Source: Thermodesulfovibrionales bacterium
GTDB taxonomy: Bacteria > Nitrospirota > Thermodesulfovibrionia > Thermodesulfovibrionales > Dissulfurispiraceae
DNA: 10,106 bases
NCBI GenBank assembly: GCA_021129835.1
Contig: JAJOKM010000151.1
Span: forward strand, 1-10,106
Direction: 5' to 3'
Shown here one piece after another: positions 1 through 7,319 of this stretch. The number at the start of each line of letters is the position of its first letter. Positions within the stretch are counted from its first letter, which is position 1. The notes beneath the pieces are model-generated. The model saw only the letters and a list, made by a program, of their open reading frames with translations, was not told the origin of the DNA and did not search any database. The position numbers were made by a program, and so were the translations under genes.

Positions 1-7
1 GTTATCA

Positions 8-95
8 GTTCACGGTTAAAGAAAATATAAATGCTTCCAGCGATACCTAACTCATTGGAAAACCGTGAACCGTAAGCCGACAACCGTGAACGGTT
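8..95. repeat. REP-like palindromic repeat cluster, left end
   Basis: GTTCACGGTT at 8-17 is the exact reverse complement of AACCGTGAAC at 61-70. AACCGTGAAC recurs at 82-91, where it forms a tight palindrome AACCGT-GA-ACGGTT (82-95). The same words appear at 9949-10000, so this is a dispersed family and not a local accident. Similar short palindromes that accompany Y1 transposases are called REP or BIME elements. The adjacent transposase stub at 94-252 supports that reading, but family membership is inferred. Spacing is irregular, so it is not a CRISPR array. Confidence 0.7.
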
Positions 96-252
96 ACAAT
101 ATATCTATGCTGTTTTCTTTAGCATATTCATTTATCCATTTAGAGTATATCTCATAATTAGCCTCATTATCGAAGATATTCTGGCGGTAATTACCACGCT
201 GGGTTATGTGATGCGCTAATTCAGGTATGACTATACGCGCTTGCCTTGGCAT
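94..252 (-). pseudogene. REP-associated Y1 (IS200-like) transposase, N-terminal fragment
   Basis: Reading the minus strand from ATG at 252 gives 52 residues starting MPRQARIVIPELAHHITQRG and continuing NYRQNIF. This is the characteristic N-terminus of REP-associated tyrosine transposases (RAYT, TnpA_REP), single-strand DNA transposases that act on short palindromes. Full-length members are usually several times longer. Here the frame stops at TAA (94-96), which lies inside a palindrome (82-95). The HUH metal-binding motif and catalytic tyrosine, which lie downstream of this segment in the family, are therefore missing, and the fragment cannot be an active transposase. No ribosome site is visible before the ATG. 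The most likely history is truncation by recombination at, or insertion of, the palindromic repeat. It is out of place beside the housekeeping genes and marks an accessory patch. Confidence 0.8.
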
Positions 253-291
253 GAGCTTGTTTTAACAAAGCAGGTTTTATCTGTCAATAAA

Positions 292-310
292 AAAGGTGTC
301 TGTCCCCTTT
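292..310. repeat. ggtgtctgtcccc motif with AAAGG/CCTTT ends
   Basis: GGTGTCTGTCCCC at 295-307 is bounded by AAAGG (292-296) and CCTTT (306-310), a 5-base inverted pair. It lies about 40 bases upstream of the RAYT stub's start codon on the minus strand. My recollection is that similar tgtcccc words occur upstream of REP-type transposases in other genomes. That link is from memory and is not proved here. It may mark the original element's upstream boundary. Confidence 0.35.
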
Positions 311-312
311 AT

Positions 313-332
313 ACTTTACTTTACTTTACTTT
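313..332. repeat. ACTTT tandem repeat, four copies
   Basis: Four perfect head-to-tail copies of the pentamer ACTTT fill 313-332 (AAAGT on the minus strand). The tract lies between the tgtcccc motif and the 3' side of secG. It could be a slippage-prone microsatellite. No coding frame uses it convincingly. Confidence 0.85.
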
Positions 333-388
333 GCATAACCACTTTCTAGCAGACCACCGGTATGTGTACCCCATTGCCAGCACGTTAA

Positions 389-640
389 CTACTCTATTAT
401 TGTAGCTGGTTCGGTTATTAGTATTGACAGGGTGAGGGATGTAAGCATAAGGATGATTGCGCCAACTACTGTGAGTTTTTGCAAGAAGGTCGCTGCGCCT
501 CTGCCGCCAAACATAGTCTGGCTCGAACCACCAAATGCAGCGCCCATCTGCGCCCCCTTTGACCCACTCTGGAGCAAGACTATGAGGATCATCAAGAGAC
601 ATACTAATACATGGACAATCGTTAAAATGGTCTCTAACAT
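389..640 (-). CDS. secG: SecG, preprotein translocase subunit
   Basis: This 83-residue protein is SecG, the small accessory subunit of the SecYEG channel in the inner membrane, which aids SecA-driven export. It has the expected layout: a hydrophobic helix at about residues 3-22 (TILTIVHVLVCLLMILIVLL), a glycine-rich cytoplasmic loop with the family signature LLQSGSKGAQMGAAFGGSSQ followed by a GGRGAATFL stretch, and a second helix at about 54-77. Length is typical of short SecG forms. The start at 640 has GGAGG on the minus strand with about 7 bases of spacing. An out-of-frame ATG at 645 sits too close to that site. It begins 23 bases after the tpiA stop, so the two genes are almost certainly co-transcribed, a common arrangement (pgk-tpiA-secG). 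No clear terminator follows. Confidence 0.95.
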   Translation of the reverse strand: MLETILTIVHVLVCLLMILIVLLQSGSKGAQMGAAFGGSSQTMFGGRGAATFLQKLTVVGAIILMLTSLTLSILITEPATIIE

Positions 641-663
641 TACATTACCTCCGTAGGCATATC

Positions 664-1422
664 TTAGTCTTTTTGCCTTTCTCTGTATTTTACTATATCC
701 GCAAATCTATTTACATCCAGGCTCGATCCACCAACAAGGGCACCATCGACATCTTTACAGTTCATGAGCGAATTTATGTTGTCAGGGGTTACACTTCCGC
801 CATAAAGTATTCTTATCTCTCTTGCCCTATTACCATAAATAGAGGCAAGTTTTTCACGAATGTATCTGTGGGCATCCTGTGCCTGTTCTAATGTTGCGGT
901 CTTTCCCGTGCCTATTGCCCAGATTGGCTCATAAGCAACCACAATGCCTTCAAGGGGTATATCTTTCAGCCCTTCGTCTATCTCGCTGCTTAAGACATCT
1001 TTTGTTTTGCCGGTCTCCCTTTCTTTGAGTGATTCGCCAATACAGAAGATGACATTAAGCCCATATCTTCTTGCTGTTTTTATCTTTTTATTTACCACTT
1101 CGTCTGTATCGCTAAAATACTGGCGCCTTTCGGAATGCCCAATTATAACAAAGGTGCAACCGGCATCAGTAAGCATGACCGGCGATATCGCGCCAGTGTA
1201 CGCCCCCTCGTCTTTATAGAAGATGTCCTGCGCCGAGAGTTGAATATTGGCGGCACCTTTTATGATCGATGATGCTGCATGAAGTGATGTAAATGGCGGG
1301 GCAATTACAATATCGACATCTCTTACTCCATGGACGAGAGGAACAAATTCACTCAAAAAGGATTGAGCCTCCCCTATTGTCTTATTCATCTTCCAGTTTG
1401 CTGCTATGAATACCTTCCGCAT
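664..1422 (-). CDS. tpiA: Triosephosphate isomerase
   Basis: This 252-residue cytosolic enzyme interconverts dihydroxyacetone phosphate and glyceraldehyde 3-phosphate in glycolysis and gluconeogenesis. The full TIM-barrel signature set is present: AANWKMNKT with the substrate-binding Asn9 and Lys11, the electrophile His96 in IIGHSERR, the catalytic base Glu165 in VAYEPIWAIGTGKTA with the mobile loop 6 immediately after it (about 169-176), and the phosphate-binding segments ILYGGSVTPDN and GALVGGSSL near the C-terminus. Length is normal. It is the first gene of its minus-strand unit in this window, followed by secG. The usual upstream partner pgk is absent, and lysS is divergent instead. The ATG at 1422 has no obvious Shine-Dalgarno sequence, but the motif MRKVFIAANWKMNK fits the family's N-terminus exactly, so the start is secure. 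Confidence 0.97.
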   Translation of the reverse strand: MRKVFIAANWKMNKTIGEAQSFLSEFVPLVHGVRDVDIVIAPPFTSLHAASSIIKGAANIQLSAQDIFYKDEGAYTGAISPVMLTDAGCTFVIIGHSERRQYFSDTDEVVNKKIKTARRYGLNVIFCIGESLKERETGKTKDVLSSEIDEGLKDIPLEGIVVAYEPIWAIGTGKTATLEQAQDAHRYIREKLASIYGNRAREIRILYGGSVTPDNINSLMNCKDVDGALVGGSSLDVNRFADIVKYRERQKD

Positions 1423-1502
1423 AACTATTTTAAGTTAGCTTATATTGTCCTTTTGAGTCAAGAGCCATTTAAATTTTGCTGAATTAAAACCTCATGAAAA
1501 TG

Positions 1503-1511
1503 TGGTATAAT
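1503..1511 (+). promoter_or_regulatory. Extended -10 promoter for lysS
   Basis: TATAAT at 1506-1511 is a perfect sigma70 -10 hexamer, preceded by TG one base upstream (1503-1504), the extended -10 form. No good -35 lies at 17-18 bases, only an AT-rich stretch near 1483-1489, which an extended -10 can tolerate. Transcription would begin near 1518, just before the lysS start. It lies in the 111-base divergent gap shared with tpiA, for which I see no comparably good promoter. Confidence 0.65.
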
Positions 1512-1533
1512 AAATAGGTGCATAGGTCTTTCC

Positions 1534-3105
1534 GTGATACATGGTTCGGACAACAAAAGAGATAAAGGTGTAGATTCCCTGAAGATGGAAGAGGCTACCA
1601 GACATATAAGCGGACATGCAGGCGAACTTATAGAGCAAAGACTTAAAAAGCTTGATGACCTGCGTAGTATTGGTATTGATCCGTATGGCGGACAATTCAT
1701 TCCCAAATCAAGCGCTGCGGAACTTCATGAAGAATACCATGATATAGACAGAGAAGTCTTAGAGTCAGAGAGTGCAGTTAAATCTATAGCCGGTAGAATT
1801 GTGGCGATGCGGAGCTTTGGAAAGGCATCTTTTGCCCATATCCAGGATTCTACAGGCAGAATACAACTCTATTTCAGAAGGGATATCCTTAATGAGAAAT
1901 TCAATCTGCTAAAGAAGCTTGATATTGGTGATATACTTGGCGTTGCTGGCAGGCTGTTCAGGACAAAGACGAATGAGCTTACCATAGAGGTTAGTGATCT
2001 TGCCTTTTTAAGCAAGTCCTTGAGGCCATTGCCCGAGAAATGGCACGGACTGAGAGATATCGAACTGAGATACAGGCAGCGATATATCGACCTTATCGCT
2101 AATCCTCAAACAAGAGATGTTTTTGCTAAAAGGAGCGCTATTGTCAAGTCTGTAAGGAGTTTTCTCGATACCAATGGATTTATAGAAGTAGAGACACCTA
2201 TGATGCATTCGATTCCGGGTGGCGCTGCTGCACGACCATTCGAGACACACCATACGGCACTCGATATCGATCTGTATCTGAGAATTGCGCCTGAACTCTA
2301 CCTCAAAAGACTCCTTGTTGGAGGCTATGAGAGGGTCTTCGAGCTGGGCAAAAATTTCAGAAATGAAGGCATATCAACCAGACACAATCCAGAGTTTACG
2401 ATGCTTGAGTTCTATATGGCTTATAAGGATTATCACTACTTGATGTCATTTACGGAGGAGCTTTTTTGTTATGTTGCCAATGCGGTGCTTGGCACACTGG
2501 AGGTGCCATACGGCGATACCACGATAAACCTGGCGCCTCCATGGCCAAAGATCACAATGAGTGATGCAATGAAGCAGAAGGGCGTGCCTGATGATGTAAT
2601 AGCGGACCACGGGCGTGCACAAAAGTGGGCAAGATCAAAGGAGATAGATATAGGAAAAGACAGCTCCCATGACAAGGTTTTGGATAAAATATTTGAGGAG
2701 TTTGTGGAGCCTGACTTGGTGCAGCCTACATTTATAATAGACTATCCGGTTGAACATTCTCCTCTTGCCAAAAGGAATCGCAATAACCCCGGGTTTGCGG
2801 ATAGGTTCGAGTTGTTTATTGCCTCTATGGAGATAGCCAATGCCTTTTCTGAGTTAAATGACCCTATTGATCAGAGAGAGAGACTTCTGAAACAAGCAGA
2901 GGCAAAGGAGAGAGGAGACGAAGGCGCCCACTGGATGGACGAGGATTTTGTGAGGGCGCTTGAGTACGGCATGCCTCCTGCTGCAGGAGAAGGAATAGGT
3001 ATAGACAGACTGGTAATGTTAATTACTAATTCCCAGTCTATAAGGGATGTAATATTATTTCCACAATTAAAATCAGATATAATAGCCAGGATAATAGATC
3101 GATGA
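1534..3105 (+). CDS. lysS: Lysyl-tRNA synthetase, class II
   Basis: LysRS charges tRNA-Lys with lysine in the cytosol. Numbered from the GTG at 1534 (523 residues), an N-terminal OB-fold anticodon-binding domain spans about 85-165 (AGRIVAMRSFGKASFAHIQD). The class II catalytic core follows: motif 1 around 215-235 (GFIEVETPMM...PGGAAARPF), motif 2 around 274-294 (FRNEGISTRHNPEFTMLEFY) and motif 3 around 485-510 (GIGIDRLVML...RDVILFPQLK). The segment SMEIANAFSELNDPIDQR is characteristic of bacterial LysRS. The start is uncertain. GTG 1534 has a modest AGG at 7 bases, whereas ATG 1585 (giving MEEATRHISG, 506 residues) places the usual number of residues before LIEQRLKKL but has only a distant AAAGGTG. 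The stop overlaps the next start by 4 bases (ATGA), so lysS leads an operon with the lipoprotein export genes. Confidence 0.96.
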   Translation: MIHGSDNKRDKGVDSLKMEEATRHISGHAGELIEQRLKKLDDLRSIGIDPYGGQFIPKSSAAELHEEYHDIDREVLESESAVKSIAGRIVAMRSFGKASFAHIQDSTGRIQLYFRRDILNEKFNLLKKLDIGDILGVAGRLFRTKTNELTIEVSDLAFLSKSLRPLPEKWHGLRDIELRYRQRYIDLIANPQTRDVFAKRSAIVKSVRSFLDTNGFIEVETPMMHSIPGGAAARPFETHHTALDIDLYLRIAPELYLKRLLVGGYERVFELGKNFRNEGISTRHNPEFTMLEFYMAYKDYHYLMSFTEELFCYVANAVLGTLEVPYGDTTINLAPPWPKITMSDAMKQKGVPDDVIADHGRAQKWARSKEIDIGKDSSHDKVLDKIFEEFVEPDLVQPTFIIDYPVEHSPLAKRNRNNPGFADRFELFIASMEIANAFSELNDPIDQRERLLKQAEAKERGDEGAHWMDEDFVRALEYGMPPAAGEGIGIDRLVMLITNSQSIRDVILFPQLKSDIIARIIDR

Positions 3106-4331
3106 ACCTTCCTTATCAATTGTTTATTGCCCTTAGGCACCTTAAATCAAAAAAGAGCCATAGAGGCATCTCTTTTAATGCGGTGATGTCTGTATGTGGT
3201 GTTGCTATTGGTGTCATGGCGCTCCTTGTGGTCCTTTCTGTGATGGGTGGTTTCCGTGAAGTGCTGCAGGAAAAGATACTAGGTGTAAATTCCCATGTGA
3301 TAATATTAAATTTCGAGGGCGAAATCGAGGATTACAGGGCAACAATGGAAAAGCTCAAAGATGACCCTAACATTATCTCTATGGCCCCGTTTGTCCAGGG
3401 GCAGGCAATGGTATCTTCAGGCGAGAGGTCACAAGGTGTCTTTATGAAGGGCATAAGGCCTCACTATGAGGTGAGGACAACAGATATTTTAAGGCATCTT
3501 AAGGAAGGACATATAGAAGATTTGATCGAAAGAGATGGTGTCTCGTGGATAATACTCGGCAGAGGGCTTTCATCTACGTTAGGGGCGTTTAAAGGTGACA
3601 TCATTAATGTTATTTTTCCTCCCGGTGAAATCGGGCCATTAGGAATGATGCCAAAGGTAGGGCAGTTCAGGGTTGCCGCTATATCTGAGATGGGCATGTT
3701 TGAGTTTGATACAAATCTCGCACTTATCTGCATGGAGGCTGCTCAGAATTTCTTTGGATATGGCGACACCGTTTTTGGCATCAAATTGAGGCTTGACAAT
3801 ATTTACAAGGCATCTGAGGTGCGAGAGCGTATAAACATAGAACTCGGTTTTCCTTACTTTGCGAGAGACTGGATCGAGATGAACAGGAATTTATTTGCGG
3901 CGTTGGAATTGGAAAGATTTGTAATGTTTATTATACTAATGCTTATAGTGGCTGTTGCCTCTTTTAATATTGTAAGCACCTTAACAATGAATGTGATGGA
4001 AAAGCAGAAAGAGATTGCCATACTGAAGACCATGGGCGCAACAAATCAAGGGGTCATGACGATATTTATGCTTCAGGGATTGTTGATAGGAATCGTTGGC
4101 ACAGCAATAGGTGTGGCAGGTGGTTATATTTTGGGGACCGTAATCTATACCTATGAGATTATAAGGCTGCCTGCCGATGTGTATCATTTGACTGCACTGC
4201 CTGCAAGAATGAAGCTCCTTGATTTTATCGTTGTCCCTGCGGTAGCCATTGCTATAAGTCTTCTTTCTACTTTATATCCTTCATATCATGCTTCAAAATT
4301 AAATCCTGTAAAATCATTGAGGTATGAATGA
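3102..4331 (+). CDS. lolC: Lipoprotein-releasing ABC transporter permease (LolC/LolE family)
   Basis: This 409-residue inner-membrane protein is the permease half of the Lol ABC transporter, which extracts outer-membrane lipoproteins from the inner membrane and passes them to LolA. The topology is that of the family: an N-terminal YQLFIALRHLKSKK segment, helix 1 at about residues 24-48, a periplasmic MacB-like domain to about 265, then three helices at about 273-296, 317-347 and 374-393 forming the FtsX domain, ending PVKSLRYE as LolC/E proteins do. The cytoplasmic loop KEIAILKTMGAT between helices 2 and 3 is conserved. Only one permease gene is present, so it may act as a homodimer, as in bacteria with a single LolC/E-type subunit; LolC and LolE cannot be told apart here. 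Its start overlaps the lysS stop and its stop overlaps the next gene, each by ATGA. Confidence 0.93.
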   Translation: MNLPYQLFIALRHLKSKKSHRGISFNAVMSVCGVAIGVMALLVVLSVMGGFREVLQEKILGVNSHVIILNFEGEIEDYRATMEKLKDDPNIISMAPFVQGQAMVSSGERSQGVFMKGIRPHYEVRTTDILRHLKEGHIEDLIERDGVSWIILGRGLSSTLGAFKGDIINVIFPPGEIGPLGMMPKVGQFRVAAISEMGMFEFDTNLALICMEAAQNFFGYGDTVFGIKLRLDNIYKASEVRERINIELGFPYFARDWIEMNRNLFAALELERFVMFIILMLIVAVASFNIVSTLTMNVMEKQKEIAILKTMGATNQGVMTIFMLQGLLIGIVGTAIGVAGGYILGTVIYTYEIIRLPADVYHLTALPARMKLLDFIVVPAVAIAISLLSTLYPSYHASKLNPVKSLRYE

Positions 4332-4606
4332 TGCTTAGACTGATCAAAAAAATAACTTTCTTGATGGTAGCTTCGGCGATAGTATTTGTCGTTTTTGCCA
4401 TGATGGGCGGTGGCGACGCATTCAGATGGATTGGAGAGGAAACGGGCGGAGTAATCCAAGAGGGTAGCGATTGGCTCAGTGAGGCTGCTGACGATCTCAA
4501 AGAAAAGACAGATGCGCTGAAGGAGACGATAGGTGAGTGGGTGCAAAGAGCGAAAGAATATATCGCCATGATTGCAGAGAAAGTCAGAGAGAAGATAGAC
4601 AACTGA
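4328..4606 (+). CDS. Small membrane-anchored helical protein, unknown function
   Basis: I do not recognise this 92-residue protein. It starts with two consecutive ATG codons; the first overlaps the permease stop (ATGA), which argues for coupled translation and a real gene. Residues 3-8 are basic (LRLIKK) and 9-28 form one hydrophobic helix (about TFLMVASAIVFVVFAMM), giving an N-in membrane anchor or uncleaved signal. There is no lipobox cysteine. From about residue 45 to the end the sequence is amphipathic and rich in Ala, Glu, Lys and Asp with no proline (DDLKEKTDALKETIGEW and RAKEYIAMIAEKVREKI), so one or two long helices, possibly a coiled coil, are expected on the periplasmic side. Its place between the Lol permease and its ATPase suggests a role near that transporter or in envelope lipoprotein handling, but that is inference from position only. 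Confidence 0.8.
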   Translation: MMLRLIKKITFLMVASAIVFVVFAMMGGGDAFRWIGEETGGVIQEGSDWLSEAADDLKEKTDALKETIGEWVQRAKEYIAMIAEKVREKIDN

Positions 4607-4655
4607 TAGAGATGGCGAGGGAGTGGACTCAGCAGGAAAAAGAGAGAGGGGACAA

Positions 4656-5390
4656 ATGAAGGAATTCATAAAGGCAATAAGTCTCAAAAAAACATTCTAT
4701 ACGCCTGCTGGAGAGATAAAGATCCTAAATGGAATAGATATAACTTTTAATGAAGGAGAAATGGTCAGCATTTGCGGCGTCTCAGGCGTTGGGAAGAGCA
4801 CTTTCCTGCATACCATAGGGGCCCTTGATAAACCTACATCAGGAAAGGTCATTTATAAGATACAAGATACAAAATACAGAGCGAAGAACGGAGGAGAGGG
4901 TGTAAACCCGTTCTCCTTAGGCGATAGAGAGCTTGCGGTTTTCAGAAACAAGACGATAGGATTCATCTTTCAATTCCATTATCTCCTGCCTGAATTTAGC
5001 GCTATCGAAAATGTAATGATGCCAGGGCTTATATCAGGGAGAAAGGAGGCAAAAGCTGGACAGAAAGACCTATATGAGAGGGCAGGAAAATTTCTCGATG
5101 AAATGGGTATATATGCGCGAAGGGATCACAAGCCAGGGGAATTATCAGGCGGCGAACAGCAGAGGGTTGCCGTTGCGAGGGCATTGGTGCTCGAGCCGAA
5201 GGTCGTCCTCGCGGACGAACCGACAGGGAATCTGGATGCAGCAACGGGCAATAATCTTTTCGACCTCTTGATGGATATAAATCAGAGACGAGGTATAACC
5301 TTTATAATAGTAACGCATAATGAGTCTCTGTCGAGAAGATGCCACAGGGCACTCGAAATGATCGAAGGGAGATTGGTAAACAGGTTATGA
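4656..5390 (+). CDS. lolD: Lipoprotein-releasing ABC transporter ATP-binding protein LolD
   Basis: LolD is the cytoplasmic ATPase that powers the LolC/E permease. From ATG 4656 it is 244 residues: Walker A GVSGVGKST (41-49), Q-loop Gln106 in FQFHYLLPEF, the segment typical of LolD, ABC signature LSGGEQQR (163-170), Walker B VVLADEPTGNLD (183-194) and the switch His221 in IIVTHN. The start was chosen because GAGGGG lies about 4 bases before ATG 4656; the frame is open back to a GTG at 4623, but that would add an atypical MDSAGKRERGQ tail. About 12-15 extra residues rich in Lys and Gly (near 69-85) sit between the A-loop region and the Q-loop compared with the usual protein. It lies about 50 bases after the small membrane protein and about 30 bases before thrS, in the same apparent operon. 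Confidence 0.95.
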   Translation: MKEFIKAISLKKTFYTPAGEIKILNGIDITFNEGEMVSICGVSGVGKSTFLHTIGALDKPTSGKVIYKIQDTKYRAKNGGEGVNPFSLGDRELAVFRNKTIGFIFQFHYLLPEFSAIENVMMPGLISGRKEAKAGQKDLYERAGKFLDEMGIYARRDHKPGELSGGEQQRVAVARALVLEPKVVLADEPTGNLDAATGNNLFDLLMDINQRRGITFIIVTHNESLSRRCHRALEMIEGRLVNRL

Positions 5391-5409
5391 TACAAAGCAA
5401 TTCTTTATC

Positions 5410-5423
5410 GGAGGGATATTATT
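5410..5423 (+). promoter_or_regulatory. thrS ribosome site and ATT start codon
   Basis: GGAGG at 5410-5414 is followed six bases later by ATT at 5421-5423, the ideal spacing for initiation. Another ATT (5418) is only three bases away. Between the lolD stop (5388-5390) and TTG 5526 the thrS frame holds no ATG, GTG or TTG, yet encodes a TGS domain, so initiation at ATT is the best explanation. Confidence 0.7.
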
Positions 5424-7319
5424 AAACTGAGATTCCCCGATGGAGTAGAGGAAGAGAGAGGACTGTCAGGGCTGAAGGAATATATAGAATCATCAAAGGC
5501 CATTGCAATAAAAGTCGCTGGTGAATTGAAAGATATTGCATCTTTAGATACCTTAGATCAAGAATCTGTGGTGGAGCTCGTAACCTCTAACTCTAAAGAC
5601 GGAAAAGAAATTTACAGGCACAGCACATCCCATATAATGGCTCACGCAGTAAAAGAGCTATTTCCATCTGTAAAACTCGCTATTGGCCCTGCAACTAATG
5701 ATGGTTTCTATTATGACTTTGAAATGGAGACCCCTTTTGTCCCTCAGGATCTGGAGAAAATAGAGAAAAAGATGGAGGAAATTATCGAGAATAATAATCC
5801 ATTTCTCTGTAAGACCCTTCCAAAGACAGAGGCAATAGAACTCTTTAGAGAGATGGGAGAAGAATACAAGGTAGAAATGATCCGGGAGATTACAGATAAC
5901 TCTGTCTCTGTATATGAAGAGGGCGGATTTGTCGACCTCTGCCGAGGTCCTCATCTGCCGAAAACAGGCAGAGTTAAGGCGTTTAAGCTTTTGAGTATTG
6001 CTGGTGCATATTGGCGAGGCGATGAAAAAAACAGAATGCTCCAGAGGATTTATGGCACAGCATTCGATGACAAAAAAGATCTAAAGGCATATCTGAATTT
6101 TCTCGAAGAGGTCAAAAAGAGGGATCACAGAAGACTAGGCAGGGAACTCGACCTCTTTAGTGTCACCGATGATATTGGCTCGGGGCTTATCCTGTGGCAT
6201 CCTAATGGAGCGGTCATCAGAAGCGCTATAGAAGACTTCTGGAAAAACGAACACTTAAAGGCGGATTACAAGATACTCTATACACCACATATAGCAAAGC
6301 TTAGCCTCTGGCAGAGGAGTGGCCACTGGGATTTTTACAGGGAAAACATGTATTCTCCGATGGATATAGATGAAGTCTCGTATGAGTTAAGGCCGATGAA
6401 CTGTCCTTTTCATATAGCGGTTTATAAAAGTACCGGGAGAAGTTACAGGGAACTGCCTATCAGATATGCGGAACTCGGCACTGTTTATAGATACGAAAGG
6501 TCTGGTGTCCTTCATGGTCTCTTGAGAGTCAGGGGATTTACACAAGACGATGCACATATATTTTGCAGCATAGATCAGATAGAGACTGAGATATTAAATA
6601 TCCTTGATTTCACGTTATTTATCCTCAGGACATTTGGTTTTGATTCCTATGATGTTTACTTGTCCACACGCCCAGAAAGGTATGTGGGGACACCGGAGAG
6701 CTGGGAAAAGGCAACCGCTGCACTTAAGAATGCACTCCAAATGAAGGAGTTGTCATATGAGATAGAGACAGGCGAAGGTGTCTTCTACGGCCCGAAGATA
6801 GACATAAAGATAAAGGATTCATTGAATAGATCATGGCAATGCAGTACCATACAGGTTGATTTCAATAATCCCGAAAGATTTGATATGGCATACAGGGGAA
6901 GTGATGGCAAAGATCACAGACCTGTAATGATTCACAGGGCACTTCTGGGGTCGTTAGAGAGGTTTTTGGGGATCCTTGTTGAGCATCACGCAGGTATATT
7001 TCCATTGTGGCTCTCACCTGTTCAGGTATCGGTGTTAACAATAGCAGCAAGACACGGTGACTATGCGGCAGAAGTTTATAAAATTCTGAAGAGGTCTGGT
7101 GTAAGAGTCGAGGCAAATCTCGAAAATGAAAAGATAGGGTATAAGATAAGAGAGGCTACCGTGAGAAAAATACCATATCTTGTTATAATAGGCGACAAAG
7201 AGGTTTCAGAAGGAAAGGTGACAGTCAGAAAGAGAGACGGTGAAAACATCGGGCCATTTACAATATATGATTTTATGGATGTAATGAAAAAAGAAGGAAG
7301 GAGTAGCTATGAGTTATGA
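5421..7319 (+). CDS. thrS: Threonyl-tRNA synthetase, probable ATT start
   Basis: ThrRS charges tRNA-Thr and edits mischarged serine. Read from ATT 5421 it is 632 residues, close to the usual 640. Domains in order: TGS domain (about 1-60, IKLRFPDGVEEERGLSGLKE then AIKVAGELKDIASL); editing domain with HSTSH (His67, His71) and CRGPH (Cys174, His178); class II catalytic core with zinc ligands Cys328 (RPMNCPFH), His379 (DDAHIFC) and His505 (VMIHRALLGS) and motif 2 YRYERSG-LRVRGFTQDDA; then the anticodon-binding domain (VQVSVLTIAARHGDYA onward, ending near GKVTVRKRDG). A start at TTG 5526 would delete half of the TGS domain and has no ribosome site. Arginine codons are mainly AGA/AGG (11 of the first 14). 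It is followed by infC, as in Escherichia coli. Function is certain; the start codon is inferred. Confidence 0.95.
   Translation: MKLRFPDGVEEERGLSGLKEYIESSKAIAIKVAGELKDIASLDTLDQESVVELVTSNSKDGKEIYRHSTSHIMAHAVKELFPSVKLAIGPATNDGFYYDFEMETPFVPQDLEKIEKKMEEIIENNNPFLCKTLPKTEAIELFREMGEEYKVEMIREITDNSVSVYEEGGFVDLCRGPHLPKTGRVKAFKLLSIAGAYWRGDEKNRMLQRIYGTAFDDKKDLKAYLNFLEEVKKRDHRRLGRELDLFSVTDDIGSGLILWHPNGAVIRSAIEDFWKNEHLKADYKILYTPHIAKLSLWQRSGHWDFYRENMYSPMDIDEVSYELRPMNCPFHIAVYKSTGRSYRELPIRYAELGTVYRYERSGVLHGLLRVRGFTQDDAHIFCSIDQIETEILNILDFTLFILRTFGFDSYDVYLSTRPERYVGTPESWEKATAALKNALQMKELSYEIETGEGVFYGPKIDIKIKDSLNRSWQCSTIQVDFNNPERFDMAYRGSDGKDHRPVMIHRALLGSLERFLGILVEHHAGIFPLWLSPVQVSVLTIAARHGDYAAEVYKILKRSGVRVEANLENEKIGYKIREATVRKIPYLVIIGDKEVSEGKVTVRKRDGENIGPFTIYDFMDVMKKEGRSSYEL

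Noticed and set aside
1..100. CRISPR array from the repeated accgtgaac words.
   Set aside because: Repeats are about 10 bases, in both orientations and irregularly spaced; there are no uniform spacers and no cas genes.
321..388. A tRNA gene downstream of secG (secG-leuU order in some bacteria) or a short protein tail.
   Set aside because: No T-loop GGTTCRA motif, no acceptor stem and no CCA end on either strand. The long antisense frame at 321-602 is a shadow of secG.
4623..4655. GTG 4623 as the lolD start.
   Set aside because: It would add an atypical Arg/Glu-rich tail, while ATG 4656 has a GAGGGG ribosome site and fits the LolD N-terminus.
5526..5528. TTG 5526 as the thrS start.
   Set aside because: No ribosome site is present and it would split the TGS domain whose first half is clearly encoded upstream in the same frame.
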